A DNA stretch of 64,000 nt from Picochlorum sp. 'celeri' (taxonomy: Eukaryota; Chlorophyta; Trebouxiophyceae): positions 868,001 through 932,000 of the forward strand of contig JAACMV010000020.1 in NCBI GenBank assembly GCA_010909725.1. Reading direction: 5' to 3'. The translations under genes and the position numbers were made by a program. Below are positions 19,326-29,346 of this stretch, piece by piece; position 1 is the first letter of the stretch; each line of letters opens with the position of its first letter. The notes below the pieces were generated by a model that saw nothing but the letters and a program-made list of their open reading frames with translations, searched no databases and was not told the DNA's origin.

Positions 19326-19425
19326 AACTCTGTAATAAATGCAATTTACATCATCATATGTATATTTATATATATATATGTAATGCTCTCTGAGATGGTT
19401 GCTCGCGAAACTGGATTTGAAAATA

Positions 19426-20557
19426 TCATGCAGTCTCCTTTCGAACCTGCACAGTTTTTGGAGCTGATTTTGTGACCTCTGCCTTTTTCAGGGCCTGGAG
19501 TTTCTGATAATTGTACACAGCTACCCCTGAACAGCAAAATATATATCCTATCATGTTCAATCGTGTCACTGGAGCGTGGAAGACAGTGTACGAAAAGAAA
19601 ATAAGCATCCAATCTTTAATGACGCCTGCAATATTCATCGTGAGAGCTGATGTCTTCCCTATGAGTAGAAATACTGCCAAATTCAAACTAAATGCTATCA
19701 AACCATTGCCTAAAAAGACAGCAGGATAAATGACAGGTGGCTCTGCCATCAAATCGTTCAACTCAACAAATGCTGCATTGGAATGGGACGGATAATGTCA
19801 ATGATGATGGACAGACATGTGGAAACCATGAGGCATGTAACGTACTGAAGGGGACCAGCAAGCACAAAAGACAAGCAGGTGAGACATAATAGAGGCTTTG
19901 GAGAGGATTCAACTTGATTCCTTTTCCAGTCATGAGAATCTGGACCAAAGTAAGCCTAGCAGCCTCAAACAACAAGGCAATCAACTGCTGAACCAGGCCT
20001 TTCATCACTAAGTTTTCCTCACCAACTGCGCACACTACAACCCCAAATGCAATTAAAATCATATTCAAAGCTGACGATATACTGAATTTTTCTGTGCCCA
20101 ATGTTATTCCGCACGAGTATACGAGCCCAGGCATGAGTGATTTTGTCATTTGAATAAAGGACACTGACAAATACAAGTATGCAGAGTTTGAGAGCCATAA
20201 ACTGGCAGCATATAGCACTCCTATCGGGATAACCCTCCTGATATACTCTGAAGCTGACATATTGTGACTTTTGACTATTTTAAACACACGAACGCACAAG
20301 AATCCCACAGTAGAACAAATAGTCATGTGCCATAACGTCAATGAGATGGGAAAGGGAAACCCCGAGTATGCCAGCAGCCATTTATTCGCGAGAATGACCG
20401 CGATCGAGTTGGTCTACAAAATATACGATACCAATTTGTAAACATGGACACATGGGTGAGCGATAATCCTACTTGATTGGCCAAAACGCACCATCCATAT
20501 AAGAACATAGAAATACGACTGGAAAATTTTCCGAGCCACTCCATCCTTTTGCGACAT
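19426..20557 (-). CDS. Triose-phosphate/nucleotide-sugar transporter family (TPT/DMT)
   Basis: This is a membrane antiporter of the TPT (PF03151-like) group, probably in Golgi/ER or plastid. Exons are 20492-20557, 19846-20413 and 19426-19772 (326 aa). The first junction uses donor GTGCGT and gives IWMTNSIAVILANKWLL, the conserved first helix with the NKWLL motif. The second restores LVPFTFVELND. Ten or so hydrophobic helices follow, including LWLSNSAYLYLSVSFIQMTK and the family lysine in that helix. The C-terminal tail is basic and hydrophilic. Substrate cannot be read from the sequence. It is convergent with NOL11, with stops 100 nt apart. Confidence 0.8.
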
Positions 20558-21081
20558 GCTTCCTCTTTATTTTGATGTATAAATCAAAATTTTATTCATA
20601 CAATAGAATGATAGGCGCGAATCAATATCCTACTCCTATTCTAATAAGGCGCAGCGTAACTGTCAGCCCAACGACGAGTTCTTGCACACGTCACCTTCTC
20701 CCTTTCTTATGATTCCCCCCGAATCACTATACGAAACAGTAACAACGTATATCTGTAACGAAGAAAGACTGAAACTTTTCACCGATATGTCCAGGGAATA
20801 TGGATGGGAAGCTACATCACGCTGATACAGGAGCGGCGCCCGTCTGGGCGGGCTCTTGAACGGGGAGAAGCCATCGCTTCTAGTGACCAATTGATGGGCG
20901 ACGCCAATGCTTCCATCAGGCATCAGATGACCCAGGTAATGCGTTCCGTCATGCCCGTATACATATATATGGCAATATTTCTTCAACATGTACAGTAAAA
21001 CAATCTCTCTATCAGCAAAGTGAGTAAAGATAACGGTATACAGTGGTGTTTCATTGTGATCTCGGGAAGAACAAGTATCCC
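20558..21081. other. Divergent intergenic region and unresolved 5' end of the EEP gene
   Basis: The frame of the next gene is open upstream of its first ATG to 21043. Donor-like sites at 20936 (GTAATG) and 21020 (GTGAGT) and AGs at 20997 and 21043 suggest one or two short 5' exons, for example a plus-strand exon 20804-20935. No combination could be confirmed. Confidence 0.3.
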
Positions 21082-23109
21082 ATGGCCCTTCTCCTTTTGA
21101 GAGAGAATAGAGACGCCACAACGCGGTCAGCAGAGGAGAGTTTCTCGCGTTTCGAGAGTATCGGAACGACGATTTTTGCTATAACACATCAACAGCTGGT
21201 GGATCGACACGAGAATGCATCAAATTTTCAAAGGGCTCTGATTGGGGATTGGCCTCAGGAAAAAGTGATGTCTATCCCACAACACTTTTCAGGCAGCAAC
21301 GCTCCAAGTCCTGAACAAATCAAAAAACTTCTCATCGATCACGGATTTCGTAGACAAAGTGCTTTATCAAAATCTGATAGGAGGGATTTTGCTCTCGGGC
21401 TTTGTTTCAGAATCGTTTCTCAAAGGTCTTCTCCACCAGAGGGGCTTTCAGAGGAATTCGACAGTATGAAACTTGCAGAAGAAATTCAAGACCATCTTGG
21501 GACTACACTTATATTTCGTGACCCTAAAAAGATATCCAGATCAAACCTGCGGGCGTTGATCAAGTCAGGAACAGCTCGTTCATTGCTAGAACGATACCAG
21601 GTGACCACAGAAGTCAAAAGGCGGCAAGAAAAATGTGACTTGCTGTATGCTCTCCTCTGGCTTGATCCCAAACCCCAGGACAATGATGATACCATAAATG
21701 ATGTCACACCGAATCAAAGGATTGTTTCGCACCAGGTAACTGGTATAGGGTCCCGCACAACTGGCGCAATCACAAATGGGAATTCAGAAGTTTTGCATCG
21801 TGACATGAATGGAGTGCAGGACTCTGTGAGACAGATTGACTTTGAGAACAGCTCAAATGTCATCAAGTTTTGTGGTAAAGATCGATGTTTGGGCAACTCC
21901 GAGCCCCACAAGTGCCCCGCCATGTTACAAACATCGAGAACAATCTGCAGGAAACCCATTAGCCATGGACCATATTGCAGCGTTCATGCAAAAGTGTTTC
22001 CACGGCTTAAATCAGCTGAGACAAGGCTTCTCAAACATGTTCAAACGTCTCTACAAGAACTTCTTCGTATGCACGGATACGACGAGATTACACAAAATGC
22101 CAAGTTATCAGATATTTTGACACATCTCTTGGAATTAGAGAGGAGGCACGAGGAGCCATGGAATGACCTTTCATGTACCTTTTTGCCTCTAGAAATTAGT
22201 CAAGAAGCTGATAGTGTACGCCATACTGACATGGCATCTTCCCGAGGCAGCCTGGACACTAATGTTGTAGTGTTATTATCGGCTAATGTGGATGGCAACC
22301 ACTCCAAACCAACTGAATTGGAAAAGAGCCAGTATATTGAGACATTGCTGTGCAGCGTAAAGCCAACGATACTATTCTTACAAGAATTAAATTTGAAGAA
22401 GCTCACCAAAGAAATGGAAAATGGGCGCTTTATTGGCCATGCAAATGTGACAACACAGAGCCCTGTGCTGTCAGGTTACAGGCTAGTCAAGTCTTCTGAG
22501 AAACCAGATGTATGCCTATTATACGACAAAAATTGTTTCCAATGCAAGGCTACCTCAGTTGACTTGAAAGAATTTTTCGAAGAAAAATACATGAGAAAGA
22601 AAACTCTCAGAAGCAAAATCTTGCAGACTTCTCCCCTTTCAGAAAGATATGTGGGAGCCATCCTCAAAGCGACAAGGGCAGGCCATGAATTTCTCTGTCT
22701 GAGCTATCATGGGTTCAAAAACGACCCTAAAGCCAGGTCGGAGAACTTTGGTTCTACAGAAGAATCTATCAGAGCCTTCGTCAAGGCCGTGATTGGGTAC
22801 GTGCGAGAGCATCAGATGCCAGCAGTGATTGGAGGTGACTTTAACTTTGGAATACAAAGGATGGAGACCTTGTGTACTGAAATGATTGGCGATCAAGATG
22901 TATTTCAGCTTTCACCAGACCCCAGCGCTTATGAAAGGACAATTGACTACTATCTACTGATACATCCGCCACATGGCAAAGGACAGGATACAAAAACGCT
23001 CATCCTTGACGACGACTCAGCAGCAGACAGTGCATCCATGTCAACCTCGACCCATGAATCAAATCGCTTTAATCACCAGCCCGTCGAAAGCAGCCTCATT
23101 CTCATATAA
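21082..23109 (+). CDS. EEP (DNase I-like) fold protein with novel N-terminal region
   Basis: About 675 residues run from the first ATG. The C-terminal third has endonuclease/exonuclease/phosphatase landmarks in order: a strand with SANVDGN, TILFLQEL (the metal-binding Glu), EFLCLSYHGF, VIGGDFNFG (canonical GDFN), TIDYYL, and FNHQPVESSL, in which the usual SDH is NH. The His is kept but the preceding Asp is Asn. Upstream is a Cys/His cluster (C...C...HKC...C...GPYCSVH) resembling a small zinc knuckle, and an unrecognised helical N-terminal region of about 280 residues. It could be a nuclease or phosphoesterase; the substrate is unknown. The N-terminus may extend upstream through unresolved exons. 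Confidence 0.6.
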   Translation: MALLLLRENRDATTRSAEESFSRFESIGTTIFAITHQQLVDRHENASNFQRALIGDWPQEKVMSIPQHFSGSNAPSPEQIKKLLIDHGFRRQSALSKSDRRDFALGLCFRIVSQRSSPPEGLSEEFDSMKLAEEIQDHLGTTLIFRDPKKISRSNLRALIKSGTARSLLERYQVTTEVKRRQEKCDLLYALLWLDPKPQDNDDTINDVTPNQRIVSHQVTGIGSRTTGAITNGNSEVLHRDMNGVQDSVRQIDFENSSNVIKFCGKDRCLGNSEPHKCPAMLQTSRTICRKPISHGPYCSVHAKVFPRLKSAETRLLKHVQTSLQELLRMHGYDEITQNAKLSDILTHLLELERRHEEPWNDLSCTFLPLEISQEADSVRHTDMASSRGSLDTNVVVLLSANVDGNHSKPTELEKSQYIETLLCSVKPTILFLQELNLKKLTKEMENGRFIGHANVTTQSPVLSGYRLVKSSEKPDVCLLYDKNCFQCKATSVDLKEFFEEKYMRKKTLRSKILQTSPLSERYVGAILKATRAGHEFLCLSYHGFKNDPKARSENFGSTEESIRAFVKAVIGYVREHQMPAVIGGDFNFGIQRMETLCTEMIGDQDVFQLSPDPSAYERTIDYYLLIHPPHGKGQDTKTLILDDDSAADSASMSTSTHESNRFNHQPVESSLILI

Positions 23110-23209
23110 AAAATATTTTGAATTTTAATATAGTCGGATTTTCATGGCATATGAGCTGAAAGAAAGCATTCTTGCGTAGAGATTTCGTTATTGCATTAGA
23201 ATCTTTGTC

Positions 23210-24307
23210 ATGGAACAACGCTCATCGAAGTACGATGGGCATAGATCCCATCGTTATGACGACAGAATGACCGATTCAAGAAGATATAGAGATAGGAGCA
23301 GAAGCCCTGCCAGGTCTGGTCCAAGCGACGCTGCCAAAATTGCAGCTCGAAAGGCCAAGTTGGCCATGTGGAAGGCCAAGAAGGCTGCAAACGAGGTGAC
23401 CAAGTCGCACGACGACCATGAGGACCCTTTGGATGCGTTCATGTCTAACGAGGTGCTCCCTGAAGTGAAAGAGAAGGAAGAGCAGGAGAGGAAAGCAGCG
23501 GAGCAGGAGAAGAAAAAGATGGATGAGATGCTGGCGGTGCGTTGCATTTTTATTGGTTCGTCACTTGTCTCCTTTGCGCATATTACATCACAGCGTCTGT
23601 ATTTGCAGAAGGGACACATTCCAAAATCTTTGAAAGAACTCATACAAGATGACGACGCGACAGAGAGCAAGGCAGATATGGAGGTTGAGATTCCAACAAA
23701 CAAGCTCAAACGGGTGATTGGACCAGGAGGGGACATCATCCGGGGCATCGAGAAGCAATCCAAATGCCGCATACAACATACAAAGAATGATCAAGAAATG
23801 GGAGTGGCATTTGGGGCATCGTATAAGACACGAGTTGATGCGCAGAGCCAAACGATTACATTAAAGCTGTTTGGCTCGCAAGATGCCTGTGCCAGAGCAA
23901 GAGAACTCATCATGAATGCAGTAGAGAACAAAGAGCAGAAGGCGAAACAGAGAGCAAAAGAATACGAGAAGAAAAAGGAAGAAAAGCGTGCACAGAGACA
24001 GATTTATCATTTACGGCATGCCAGGGATTATGAGGCACTCGGTGTTCCACTGGGCACTCCCAAGGCAGACATCAAGGTGGCATTTAGAAAACTGGCCATG
24101 ATATGGCATCCTGATAAAAATCCAAGTACGTGCTTTACCGTTTACTGCCTTATATACATTCATTGAACAAACACTGTATAATCATTCACTGATGCAGACA
24201 ATAGAGAGGAAGCTGAACTCAAGTTCCAACAGATCAACAAGGCATATGAATCATTAATGACCACTGACGAAGACCAGCAGGTACAACAATTGGGTTTTAA
24301 TTCATAA
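23210..24307 (+). CDS. KH domain plus J-domain protein
   Basis: Exons are 23210-23536, 23609-24125 and 24198-24307 (317 aa). The first intron is 72 nt, in frame and stop-free; the second uses GTACGT...GATGCAG. The N-terminus is Arg/Ser/Asp-rich (RDRSRSPARS), then charged helices, as in splicing-associated proteins. A KH domain follows with the GPGG loop in VIGPGGDIIRGIEKQ. The C-terminus is a J domain with the catalytic HPD (MIWHPDKNP) and closing helix KFQQINKAYESLM. Function is unknown; it could recruit HSP70 to an RNA or spliceosomal complex. The stop is 31 nt before the ORC2 ATG. An alternative last splice (24282 to 24330) would end at a TGA overlapping that ATG. Confidence 0.75.
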
Positions 24308-24338
24308 GAATTCGACCACGAATAGTATAGGAGGAGAG

Positions 24339-25709
24339 ATGACGAGCAAACGGACAACCAAACACTCGTCGTCACTTCCTTCTGGGAAAGGCAAGGAGAA
24401 GGATCCCCAGAAGAGCAAGCGAGCACTATTATCACCCAAGAGTAAATTAAAGATGATCAAAAGGAAGAGAGAGTCAAAGGAAGCGGGGAGAGGTGAAATG
24501 GATTCCCCAACCCAGTTTGAAAATTCGATTGGGTCGAAACAGCATCCCATTATCGATTACGATGACAATGATGAAATTCATTTGAGTAGAGGATCTAGTT
24601 TTTTCAAACAGAGAGTGAGTTCCAGTGCCAAGACTGTGGCTGAGTTGGGGATCAGTTTGGCGAACGAGTCTGAATTGCGAGCATCCGTTGCCTCGCTGCC
24701 TGCGAGGCTGGTTGAGATTAAAAAAGCACTGATAGAGACGTATAAATCGCATGCAAGGGATATTGCTGTGCAATGGAGGGCAGGGTTTAGTGTTCTGTTG
24801 TATGGGTACGGGTCCAAGTTTGAACTGCTCAAGATGCTGGTACGAGAATGCTCTGCTGGATACCCGGCACTCGTGATTGATGGGTTGTCTCCACGAGTCA
24901 ACTATCGATCCATCCTGATGAACACGTTGGGGGTGGTGAGGGATTGCAAACCTTCCAACTTTTCCTCAATGAATGACGATGAGTTGCTCAAGAGCATTAC
25001 AGAAGAGACCAAGCATCAGAGGATATTCGTCATAGTAAGCAATATTGATGGGCCCAGTCTTCGGAGCCTTGAACAACAAAGGGCGCTGAGTGAGTTGTCG
25101 AGAATTCCCAGGCTCCATTTTGGAGCATCCATTGATCATGTGAATGCTCCTCTGATTTGGGATTTGCAGACCAAGGACAGATTTGCATGGCTGTGGCACC
25201 ATGTGCCGACATTCAAACCATATATTAGAGAGGCTAGCTTGTCGTCGCTTCCATCATTATTCTTAGGGAGAAAGTACGTGTTTGTCAAACCCAGCATGCA
25301 TGACAGTACCATGACCCATGTGTGTATGTGTGCAGAGAAGCATGTACCCAAGAGAGTGCCGCGGTCGTACTCTCATCTCTATCAAACAATGCTAGAGAAG
25401 TATTTAGATGCATCGCGGATGCACAGTTGGATCCAGAAGGAAATGGAGGCATAACCTTCCAGGGCTTGTTCAACATTTGCAAGGAAAAGTTCCTTGCTTC
25501 CAATGAGAATACCCTAAAGGCCTTCCTCACCGAATTCAAGGACCATGACATCCTTCAAACTAGGTATGATGCGTGTATGTATGCTACCATTGTTGTATAG
25601 ATGGCATAACGGATCCCATTCCATGTACAGGAAAATGAATGATGCCAGTGATATCTTATGCATACCTTTAGAACCTGGACCTCTTCGGCAACTATTAACA
25701 ATTTTTTAA
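24339..25709 (+). CDS. ORC2: ORC2, origin recognition complex subunit 2
   Basis: ORC2 helps ORC bind replication origins and load MCM. Exons are 24339-25273, 25336-25563 and 25631-25709 (413 aa). Introns of 62 and 67 nt have GTACGT and GTATGA donors. After a basic, disordered N-terminus, the RecA-like fold shows GFSVLLYGYGSKFELL, PALVIDGLSP, VSNIDGPSLR and HFGASIDHVNAPLIWD. The winged helix is completed by exon 2 (LTEFKDHDILQT) and exon 3 ends with ILCIPLEPGPL. Each junction preserves the family pattern. Only 31 nt separate it from the upstream stop and 34 nt from the next ATG, so its promoter probably lies inside the KH-J gene or it is co-transcribed. Confidence 0.9.
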
Positions 25710-25743
25710 AATAATTTAATGTATCATACTGTAATGGACTGAA

Positions 25744-26797
25744 ATGAGCGTGAATTTGACCGATGTGTTTCAAAATCTTGTGCTCCACATTTCGAAATCC
25801 CACGGAGCGACTGACGTACGTGTCTGATGAGGTTTTTCTTCATCTTAGTAGTAGTATTTATAATATATTAGTTGATCCTGATGCCTGCAGGGGGATCTGA
25901 AAAGCCTCAGATCGTCTCAGATACTTCGTTCGCTCGGTGCCAAGAGCACGTTTTCAAAAGCTGCAGAGGGCGTGGTATGTGGCTTGATTCATGACAAATC
26001 AACCTGCTTTGGATTTTTCTAATACTTTTATACGAATGCAGGCTCAGAACATTGCCACATTGCGACAGATCCTTCGGGAAAATCAGTCTGTATTCTACCA
26101 GCCAGGAGCTGCCACTGAGAGGGAAGTGACTGAAATTGAGGCACAGATACGCGAGTATGTTGGGCATTGTAAGCAAAATATCGACAAGCTGCAGCATTTG
26201 TGTACGGAGCTGTCTGATGCCAAGTCGATGGAGATGGCTCATAGGCAAGGTTGTGTCTTGATCTTGGCAGAGAGGCTGAAAGCAGCAATCACATTGTTCG
26301 AGTCAATGCAGAGGACTAGAATGTCCAGGTTGGAGCAGATAGAGTCATCTAAAAGGCGTAGAACTCCATTAGTATCTAAATCAAAGACATCGAAAAAGGA
26401 TCCGTTGTCTCATTTGAGGCGCATGGCAGAGGGATTTTCCCAGCAGAGTGAGGTGGCATCACCTGAGGGACAAGTGCAGCTGGATGCCCAATTGCAGTCC
26501 GAGAATTTCGCGCTGCAGCAAGACTTGGTGCAGTTATCCGATCGAGTGCAACATGCAGAAAAATCTGTGCGAGAAATAGCATCGCTCAATCAGGCATTTA
26601 GTGCGGCAATTTTTCAGCAGGCAGAACAGATTGAAACATTGTATAATGAAGCAGTGCAGGCATCTGAGAATATTCAGATGGGTAACGTGCAACTGGAAAA
26701 GACGGTGCGGGTGAATAAGAGTTCCAGAAAGTGTTTACTCTTCCTTCTTTTTGTCTTTTCGCTGGCACTTCTTTTTGTAGACTGGTTTTACAGTTGA
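25744..26797 (+). CDS. STX18: Syntaxin-18/SYP81 (Qa-SNARE, ER)
   Basis: This ER Qa-SNARE acts in retrograde Golgi-to-ER fusion. Exons are 25744-25815, 25891-25974 and 26042-26797 (303 aa); all three join in phase 0. The N-terminus MSVNLTDVFQNLV matches the syntaxin-18 start (family pattern D-[IL]-T-x-x-F). The middle has helical bundle segments. The SNARE motif runs at about residues 215-275 (QAEQIETLYNEAVQASENI) and a C-terminal TM anchor ends LALLFVDWFYS, very like animal syntaxin-18. The final cytosolic stretch before the anchor is basic. It follows ORC2 by 34 nt. Confidence 0.88.
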
Positions 26798-27028
26798 GTT
26801 TTTCCTTTTCAAGGAAAATGTCATGGCATGAAAACAATGATAATTCAATAATGATGAGCCTTCTTCTCCGACATATTCTCTGTAATATTCATAAACAATA
26901 CTCGATATACTGCCAAGTACAACTTTAATTGATTGATTCATCCATGCCTCCTCGCAATTTCATACGTGCACGCATGCTGTGGGTGAGGCACTTTTGAATC
27001 AATACCAGCAGCAGCAGAGCCAGCAACA

Positions 27029-28706
27029 TCATGCAGCCTTTCCATTTGCCAAAGGCATAGAATATCCCTTGTTATTTCCCATAATCTTTTGGCTCCAGAA
27101 TTCACGGATGAGGGCAAATGTCAGAGGGACGGCAACAGTTGGTCTAAAGAAGTCAGTTTTGGGGCGCATGCATGTGGCAACTTCAGCCCACACTGACATG
27201 AATCTGTCCCCAGTACGCTGCGTCTCATTTGCAACAGCATCCATCAAAATAGGGCAACGATAAATAGCCTCAGCAAATGCCTGAGACCAGTAAAAGTCGT
27301 GACCATATCTCCTCATCCAAGCTTCCTGGAACTTTTTGGTGGCATCCACAGAGAAATTTCCAGCAGCACGTGCCTTCAAAATAGTCTCAGCGGCAATTTT
27401 TCCTCCCATCATGGCAGTATGAATACCTTCTCCAGTCAATGGATCAATGTGGCCCGCGGCATCACCAACAATCACCAAATGCTCATCATACGTCTTTGGC
27501 ACACCCTGCCCTCCAACGCGAAGGGATCCAGCCTTCATGCGCTGGCACTTTGGCTCTGGACCCATAGCTCTCGAAATAAATGGATCGCTCTTGATTCCAT
27601 CTTCATGAAGACGCTTCAAATCATCCGCAGTAACACACCCAAGCTGTCCCTTATCCGCATTTGGACCAGCTGGAATGAGATAGTAGCAGTATCCCAGCTC
27701 CCCATCAGCATGTCTGAAGATGGCAGCATATCCTGGGAGAGACCAACGTGGGTAGAAGCAAGCTCCATCGAATTCCGTATTATGGTTTGAGATGTACGCA
27801 CGAGAAGACACTCCCAACGCCGGTGCTTTGCAAAGACCCAAGCGAGTCGCAAGTCTCGATGTCGCACCATCAGCACACACCAACATGCGTCCCTTCACGA
27901 CACTGCCAGTCACCGACTTGACAGTCCACAGACCCTTCTCAGCATCAAACGTCACATCATTTCCCACCTCAAACTTCTCCATAAGCTCCGCACCAGCTTC
28001 CTGTGCCTTCTTGGCAACAGCATTATCCAAATGATATCTCTTGATAGCACAGGCAGCACTCTCACCCAACTCATGCACAGAGTTCCCAATATACGACAAC
28101 CCAGCTGGACTCACAAATCCTCCACTATCAGCATACTTGGCCTTTCCTTCCGCCACCAAACCATCAATCACCCCCATATCCTTTAGGATATGAATAGCTG
28201 GCGTGCACACAGCATCCCCACAAATCTTCTCACGTGGAAACACTTCCTTATCCAGAAGCGCAACTTTAGCCCCACCTTTAGCCAAATAGTACCCGCATAC
28301 AGACCCAGAAGGACCTGCAATGGTCGAATGACATTCCCGGTCAGATTGCCGCCAGATCACTTTCATCTCGGGATACATCCCATCGCGCGATCAACCATGG
28401 GTTTATTCATCCCATCAAAAAATAAGCACACATATACCCCACATTCTCCCATCGGGCACACCATCAAGAAGACAGAAAAGAACCTCACACAAAGACCAAC
28501 GCACCAGCTCCTACAATGACAGCATCGTAGCAATCCTTTGGAAGAGTTTCTGGCGCATACGGACCAGATGGAATCGGAGCAGCTTCACGACGAGCACGTA
28601 TCACTCGACGAAGCAAATACCCTCCACCAACAACACCTGCAGCAGCAGCAGCAACAGCAATCTGGCTCTGCCTGTCCCGCAGATCAATCGATTTGAACAC
28701 ATCCAT
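27029..28706 (-). CDS. FAD-dependent oxidoreductase, geranylgeranyl-reductase family
   Basis: Exons are 28505-28706 and 27029-28314 (495 aa). The 190-nt intron splits the FAD dinucleotide motif, and splicing restores VIVGAGPSGSVCGYYLAKGG. Other flavoprotein motifs are KICGDAVCTPA, MLVCADGATSRLA and IVGDAAGHIDPLTGEGIHTA. The N-terminus holds one hydrophobic helix (AVAAAAAGVVGGGYLL) followed by arginines, so the enzyme is likely membrane-anchored. It belongs to the geranylgeranyl-reductase-like family, but the active-site and C-terminal segments differ from chlorophyll ChlP, so reduction of a prenyl or related lipid chain is only inferred. The protein ends in a hydrophilic tail. Confidence 0.75.
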
Positions 28707-28776
28707 GGTTCAATACTACTAATAATAGTACAATTAATGATGATGAATTGCTCAATTCTGCAGTATCTTTCCAAAG

Positions 28777-29171
28777 ATGGAATTCTATTCAGGTGGAGCG
28801 CGCTATCCAATCTTGTCTGACATCCCTTCCCTTCAGAAGAGTACTTTGACAGGTGATCTGAATCAATCAGATGGTACGTTTCCTTACTTAGAAAGAAGAA
28901 GAAGAAGAACTCTTCTTCATGGATCATCATCATCATCATCATCATCCCCAGTTGCTGAACCATGTCTATAGATAGCATTGCATGCTCCTCAACACATACA
29001 ACATATGGTATGCATCTGGTCTTGGTTCCCTAGTATTATTATCATGGCATATGTGTTTGCTTGCTGATCATTCATTCAGAATTGAATTCAACCCATCACA
29101 ACAAAATTATTATTTCTTTTGCGCACTTGTTCCAAATTAAAAAATTAGGAATACCAACCAACCAACAATAA
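28777..29171 (+). CDS. Possible small spliced gene, unknown
   Basis: A tentative three-exon model (28777-28873, 28972-29007, 29080-29171) gives about 74 residues. Donors GTACGT and GTATGC and acceptors CTATAG and CATTCAG are all in consistent phase, and no frame breaks occur. The first intron contains (GAA)n and (ATC)8 repeats. No family was recognised, and the product is hydrophilic without a signal. It may instead be 5' non-coding sequence of the next gene. Confidence 0.25.
28923..28946. repeat. (ATC)8 microsatellite
   Basis: Eight ATC units are seen directly, 20 nt after a GAA-rich run whose GAAGAAGA can pair with TCTTCTTC (28901-28918 region). Confidence 0.85.
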
Positions 29172-29346
29172 GAATACTGCGGTATTATTGATTGAGGAGT
29201 CGTGCATGGATGGGAACAGTCGAATGCACTCAGAAGAAAAGCAAGCAAGCAGTAGACTTCTGCCATACTCTGAATTACATATGTCTTCAATAAAGGATGC
29301 ATAGTTGTACACAGTAGTTGAGTTGATCTATAGGTCTGTGGAAGAT

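Noticed and set aside
21043..21081. Upstream open codons of the EEP gene as the start
   Set aside because: They begin with GTG just after a possible acceptor AG, so they are probably part of an exon rather than the start; the first ATG was used.
27029..28706. Assignment as ChlP (chlorophyll geranylgeranyl reductase)
   Set aside because: The family matches, but the active-site blocks differ from plant ChlP and an N-terminal anchor is present, so only the broader family is stated.
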